From an uncultured Clostridia bacterium (GTDB lineage: Bacteria > Bacillota > Clostridia > Christensenellales > Borkfalkiaceae): DNA of 53,881 nucleotides. The notes beneath the pieces are model-generated. The model was given only the letters and a program-made list of their open reading frames with translations. It had not been told where the DNA came from and made no database searches. The stretch spans positions 1-53,881 of the forward strand of contig CANQWX010000011.1 in the NCBI GenBank assembly GCA_947627665.1, in the 5' to 3' direction. Of this stretch, positions 50,890-53,881 are shown one piece after another; within the stretch, counting starts at the first letter, position 1, and every line of letters begins with the position of its first letter. The translations under genes were made by a program, and so were the position numbers.

Positions 50890-51005
50890 AGGTTTCGCAC
50901 AATTCTTTGCTTGCTCCCCCCTTGCCCACCCCTTGAGGGGTGGGTGTCACGCGCAAAACGCGTGACGGAAGGGGTGTTTCTTCGAAAAGAATTGTGCGAG
51001 GAAAC
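50890..51005. repeat. Palindromic repeat element 1
   Basis: Outer arms GTTTCGCACAATTCTTT and AAAGAATTGTGCGAGGAAAC enclose CCACCCCTTGAGGGGTGG and GTCACGCG-CAAAA-CGCGTGAC. No gene; looks like a mobile or dispersed palindromic element. Confidence 0.7.
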
Positions 51006-51084
51006 TTTCCTCCTGCATCAACGGGTTTATCCTCTCATTCGCTTCATCGGACAATAAGGCAAAAGAGTTTGCCAAATTGGGTCG

Positions 51085-51138
51085 CCCACGGCGGAAGTCA
51101 ATTCCGCCTAAGGCACATATTCTAAAATGTCCTTTCGA
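51085..51138. repeat. Palindromic repeat element 2
   Basis: GGGTCG and CGACCC enclose the perfect hairpin GGCGGAA-GTCAA-TTCCGCC and a weaker ATAT-centred stem. Confidence 0.55.
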
Positions 51139-51141
51139 CCC

Positions 51142-51288
51142 GCGTTCTTAATTGTCATTCCGAAAAGTTTGTTCCCTTTTGTCATTTCGACCGTAGCGAA
51201 TGCAATGAGCGGAGTGGAGAAATCTCTACAATATTTTAACACTGAGGTAGAGATTTCTCGACAAGCTCGAAATGACATTTAAGAACGC
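51142..51288. repeat. Palindromic repeat element 3 (MITE-like)
   Basis: Eighteen-base ends GCGTTCTTAATTGTCATT and AATGACATTTAAGAACGC pair with one mismatch. Inside, TGTCATTTCGA pairs with TCGAAATGACA, and GAGAAATCTCTA with TAGAGATTTCTC. From memory, similar palindromes are scattered through Firmicutes genomes. Confidence 0.75.
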
Positions 51289-51329
51289 CGCGGCGGTTTT
51301 ACAAAATTCCAGAAATCATAGACAAATTC

Positions 51330-51371
51330 CAAGACTGCGGTCTTGTTTTTTTCTTCCCGAAAGTGTAGAAT
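51330..51371 (+). promoter_or_regulatory. Promoter of the membrane XRE gene, overlapping a terminator-like hairpin
   Basis: CAAGAC-TGCG-GTCTTG followed by seven T (51330-51352) overlaps TTGTTT (51343-51348), which has a 17-base spacer to TAGAAT (51366-51371). Confidence 0.5.
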
Positions 51372-51388
51372 GGAGCCGAGGTGACAAA

Positions 51389-52786
51389 ATGAAACAGTCT
51401 ATTGGCGAATTTTTGGCGGCCCTCCGCAAGGCGCGCGGCTATACCCAGCAGGAAGTCGCGGACCGCCTCTCCGTTTCCAACCGCACCGTTTCGGCGTGGG
51501 AGCGCGGCACGGTCCTGCCCGATATTCTTCTTCTCCCTGCGCTTGCGGAACTTTACGGGGTCACGGCGGACGAAATTTTAGCGGGCGAACGGAATGCGGA
51601 GGCGGCTTCCCGCCCCGCGCTCTCCGAAAAGTCGGAGCGGAAGCTCCTCAAAAAGAAGATGAACGCCTTTTTCACGCGTTCCCTCATTCTCTTCGGCGTG
51701 TACGCGGCGGCGTTTCTGCTCTTCTTTATCGGATCGTTCGTTGATTTTACCACCGTCGCATGGGTCGGGTGGCAGTGGTGGCTCCTTTTGATCCTCTTGG
51801 GGCTTGTCGCCTTCCTCGTCTGCGCCGTCTGCATTCTCGCGCTGTGGAGAGGGACCGAAAACTCCGCCGACGAGGAAACGGAGGGCTACGGCGTATTTTG
51901 CCTGCTTTTGCGCAGACGGGTCGCCCTTTTGAGCGATCTTTCGGCGGGAATGTCCCTCCTTTTCGGCGTGGTCTGCGTCGTTTCGATCGCCGCGGGGACG
52001 GTCGGCGGAACCGCTTTTGCCGTCGCTGCCGTCCTGTTTTTCCTCTTTGCGCTCGGCAAGTTTTTGTTCGGCGTGTTGCTCGTTCGCCGTGCGGAAAAGC
52101 AGCTGGGCGGGGAAGAGGGCGCGCAAATTGCCGCCCGAAATGCAAAACGTTATAAAAAATGCGCGCTGTTTTGCCTCATTCCCGTGCTTGCGGGAGCGTT
52201 TGTCCTTGTCCTGTTCGGGGGATGGCAGCCCGAAACGCGCGCCCCTGTCTTTGAAGCGGCTCTTGACGATTTCACCGCCGATATGGAAACGCTCACCTGC
52301 GAGGTCTATGAGGACGGAGAATGGAAGCCCCAAGAATTTGCTTTTTCGCTCTCCGAGCTTTCAAAGACTGCGGCCGAGGGGGAAAGTTACGATCTCGGGA
52401 ACGGGTTCACTTGTACCTTCCAGAACAATAAGGAAACCTGCCGCATCCGGAGCCGTGATTTGATCGACCGCGGCTTTTCTCACGGCATTGGAAACGACTT
52501 CTTTTTCTACCGTATCCATGCCGCCAAGGGGGAGTATTCGGTCTACGATCTCAAATACAGCGAGTATTCCGAGGGGAAAGTCCACGCGGTCGATTGGAAA
52601 GGCGACGAGCTGCCGCAGTGGTTGCGCCTCGAAGCGGACGAAAACCGCGCAAAACTCGTGCGCTACTACCGCACGGACTATTTCCCCCTTGCCGCGCCGC
52701 TTGCTCTTTTCGGAATGTTGGCGGGCGTGGGGGTATGTATTCTCGTCTGCGCCGTCAAGCGGGAACGCTTAAAAGTGAAATTGTAA
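51389..52786 (+). CDS. Membrane-anchored XRE-family regulator
   Basis: Protein of 465 residues; ATG at 51389 follows GAGGTG, so longer upstream frames are rejected. Residues 1-60 form a clear Cro/C1-type helix-turn-helix (ALRKARGYTQQEVADRLSVS, NRTVSAWERGTVLPD). It is followed by at least four membrane segments (about 100-118, 130-155, 185-230, 260-280), an extracellular domain of about 150 residues and a last membrane helix near 435-455. One-component regulators of this kind sense an outside or membrane signal. The target genes are unknown. It is separated from the ABC exporter by palindromic repeats, and exporter control is only a guess. Confidence 0.8.
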   Translation: MKQSIGEFLAALRKARGYTQQEVADRLSVSNRTVSAWERGTVLPDILLLPALAELYGVTADEILAGERNAEAASRPALSEKSERKLLKKKMNAFFTRSLILFGVYAAAFLLFFIGSFVDFTTVAWVGWQWWLLLILLGLVAFLVCAVCILALWRGTENSADEETEGYGVFCLLLRRRVALLSDLSAGMSLLFGVVCVVSIAAGTVGGTAFAVAAVLFFLFALGKFLFGVLLVRRAEKQLGGEEGAQIAARNAKRYKKCALFCLIPVLAGAFVLVLFGGWQPETRAPVFEAALDDFTADMETLTCEVYEDGEWKPQEFAFSLSELSKTAAEGESYDLGNGFTCTFQNNKETCRIRSRDLIDRGFSHGIGNDFFFYRIHAAKGEYSVYDLKYSEYSEGKVHAVDWKGDELPQWLRLEADENRAKLVRYYRTDYFPLAAPLALFGMLAGVGVCILVCAVKRERLKVKL

Positions 52787-52794
52787 GAAAGAAT

Positions 52795-52831
52795 GCCGCG
52801 GCCGCCCGCAAAACTTGCGGGCGGCCGCGGC
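52795..52831 (+). terminator. GC-rich hairpin after the membrane XRE gene
   Basis: Perfect 15-base stem (52795-52809 with 52817-52831), 7-base loop, no T tract. Confidence 0.55.
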
Positions 52832-52910
52832 GGCTAAAAATTTCCACACAAATTGCGGGTATATCCGCGCTTTCCTCTGCCCACAATAAGGAGCGAAGGG
52901 AGGAAAAAGC

Positions 52911-53507
52911 ATGGATTTCACCAAGACGCGGACATATCTCAACTTAGCAAGAGGATTTGCGGGAGAATGTCAGGCGGGCATGCGGTACCAACTCACGGTC
53001 AAAGCGGCAATGAAGCAGGGCTACGAAGTTCTTGCGGACACCATTCGCACGATCGCCAAAAACGAGACCAATCACGCGAAAGTTTTCTTTGAAACCATCT
53101 TGCAGAATGCGGGGAGCCAAGACAATATCCATATTGACGCAAGCTTTCCCTTTCATGCGGGAACGCTCGAAGAAAACTTGCACTTTGCGGCGATAGACGA
53201 ACAGGATGAAGCCGAAGTGCTCTATCCCGAATTCGCAAAAATTGCGAGGGAAGAGGGGTTTGCGCAAATCGCGCTCAAATTCGAACAGGTAGCGAAGGTG
53301 GAGCAAAACCATCGGATCATCTTCGAATACCTCTACGAGGCGTTCAAGGACGGCTCCCTCTACAAGCAGGAACGTCCGATGCTGTGGATCTGCGGCGAGT
53401 GCGGCTATATGCACACTTCCAAAGAGGCCTGGAACATCTGTCCCCTGTGCGGCGCGTCGCAGGGCGAAGTCGAGCTGCATCTTCCTTTCAAAAAGGAGAA
53501 TCTATGA
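52911..53507 (+). CDS. rbr: Rubrerythrin
   Basis: Protein of 198 residues. Rubrerythrin reduces hydrogen peroxide in anaerobes using a diiron site and a rubredoxin-like iron centre. The diiron ligands lie in GECQAGMRY (Glu19), NETNHAKVF (Glu and His near 52-55), DEAEVLYPEFA and KVEQNHRIIFEYL. The C-terminal rubredoxin-like part has CGECGY and CPLCG. AGGAGG-like AGGGAGG precedes the ATG. Its stop overlaps the start of the next small gene. The protein is complete and typical of strict anaerobes. Confidence 0.95.
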   Translation: MDFTKTRTYLNLARGFAGECQAGMRYQLTVKAAMKQGYEVLADTIRTIAKNETNHAKVFFETILQNAGSQDNIHIDASFPFHAGTLEENLHFAAIDEQDEAEVLYPEFAKIAREEGFAQIALKFEQVAKVEQNHRIIFEYLYEAFKDGSLYKQERPMLWICGECGYMHTSKEAWNICPLCGASQGEVELHLPFKKENL

Positions 53508-53629
53508 GGAACAAGCAAGAAAGCTCGAACACGCGGAATGCCAACAAGCAGACCGAAACGCAGAACAAGACCACGAACAAAGGCGGTTGCGGCTGCAAGA
53601 AGAGTTCGAACACGAAGAATTGCGGCTAA
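53504..53629 (+). CDS. Tiny Asn/Lys-rich protein with Cys tail
   Basis: Forty-one residues (MRNKQESSNTRNANK..., ending GGCGCKKSSNTKNCG), start overlapping the rubrerythrin stop, with AAAGGAG inside the upstream gene. The three C-terminal cysteines and polar repeats suggest a small metal- or thiol-binding protein. Too short for any family call, but the ribosome site and coupling support translation. Confidence 0.55.
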   Translation: MRNKQESSNTRNANKQTETQNKTTNKGGCGCKKSSNTKNCG

Positions 53630-53630
53630 A

Positions 53631-53765
53631 ATGACAGGCAGCAAGAAAAAAACGCTCCGAAAGGGCGCAAGCATGCGCTCGCGGGAGGATCTTCTCGGAA
53701 GCTATACGGGCATCCCCTCGGGGGACGCACGGGAGATCCCCACGCAAGACGCAGACGATCTGTAA
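53631..53765 (+). CDS. Small conserved-type protein, 44 residues
   Basis: Starts MTGSKKKTLRKGASMRSRED and ends LGSYTGIPSGDAREIPTQDADDL. The tail GSYTGIP...P.QDADDL is one I have seen on many uncharacterised Firmicutes proteins. It starts one base after the stop of the Cys-tailed protein and is followed by a terminator. The ATG lacks a strong ribosome site, so coupling is likely. Confidence 0.55.
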   Translation: MTGSKKKTLRKGASMRSREDLLGSYTGIPSGDAREIPTQDADDL

Positions 53766-53778
53766 AGACCGTAAACGG

Positions 53779-53804
53779 AAGGACGGCGCAAGCCGTCCTT
53801 CTTA
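53779..53804 (+). terminator. Terminator of the rubrerythrin operon
   Basis: GGACGGC-GCAA-GCCGTCC with a GNRA-type loop (53781-53798), then TTCTTA. Confidence 0.75.
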
Positions 53805-53851
53805 CTGTAAAGAGGGAACGAAACGGAGCGAAGCGGAGTTTCGTGGGAAAG

Positions 53852-53870
53852 CCACCGGCTATGCCGGTGG
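53852..53870. repeat. Perfect hairpin at the window edge
   Basis: CCACCGGC-TAT-GCCGGTGG. A hairpin of this kind can mark the end of an IS200/IS605-type element or a dispersed palindrome, but the sequence stops 11 bases later. Confidence 0.4.
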
Positions 53871-53881
53871 TGAATAGCTTT

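Noticed and set aside
1..53881. tRNA or rRNA genes
   Set aside because: No cloverleaf-like segment with a T-loop GTTCRANNC and CCA-adjacent stem, and no rRNA sequence, was recognised.

Overview
The window looks like a piece of a Gram-positive, Clostridia-type genome, probably an uncultured gut or animal-associated member. Genes have AGGAGG-type ribosome binding sites. Promoters are almost all TTGACA/TATAAT-like with a 17-base spacer. Surface proteins are lipoproteins and BspA-like leucine-rich-repeat proteins, there is a yybP-ykoY-type riboswitch, and no outer-membrane genes are seen. I cannot name a genus. The surface-protein style resembles Christensenellales-type gut Clostridia, but that is an impression only.

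Bases 1-4500 are an accessory operon on the minus strand, typical of an integrative conjugative element. It holds about twelve small genes, including an ArdA antirestriction protein, a DUF4326 protein and, cut by the window edge, a possible PcfK-like/AcrIIA9-like protein. The operon starts inside a large imperfect inverted duplication of its own leader. Bases 4500-5600 are a scar: a promoter-terminator pair that may make a small RNA, a 3' piece of an IS3-family transposase, and a 3' piece of a histidine-kinase-like ATPase gene with a PD-(D/E)XK tail.

Bases 5800-15620 look like a defence island: an XRE regulator, an AAA/DUF4143 ATPase, an HD-hydrolase/HSP90-like ATPase fusion, and a restriction-modification-like unit (AbrB-like regulator, C5-cytosine methyltransferase and a convergent 365-residue protein that may be the endonuclease) lying between two 106-base direct repeats. 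These are followed by a three-helix membrane protein resembling TRADD-N-associated proteins, and by a SLOG-like protein behind a highly structured leader RNA with terminator and antiterminator alternatives.

Bases 15700-42150 start with a MATE transporter behind its own leader terminator and continue as a surface-protein locus. It holds six predicted lipoproteins of 544 to 1888 residues, plus a secreted GH43 glycosidase and tcdA. Three of the lipoproteins share Cys/His repeats of a C-CxxC-H pattern. In one of these the repeats are fused to a TlpA-like thioredoxin, which suggests a link between redox control or metal binding and the surface proteins.

Bases 42150-53881 are mostly housekeeping: a candidate small RNA, trmL, a membrane LRR-like protein, cardiolipin synthase, a PriA-N-like mini-protein, a CaxA-type cation exchanger under the manganese riboswitch, a heterodimeric ABC exporter with one degenerate ATP site, a 400-base nest of palindromic repeats, a membrane-anchored XRE regulator, rubrerythrin and two very small proteins.
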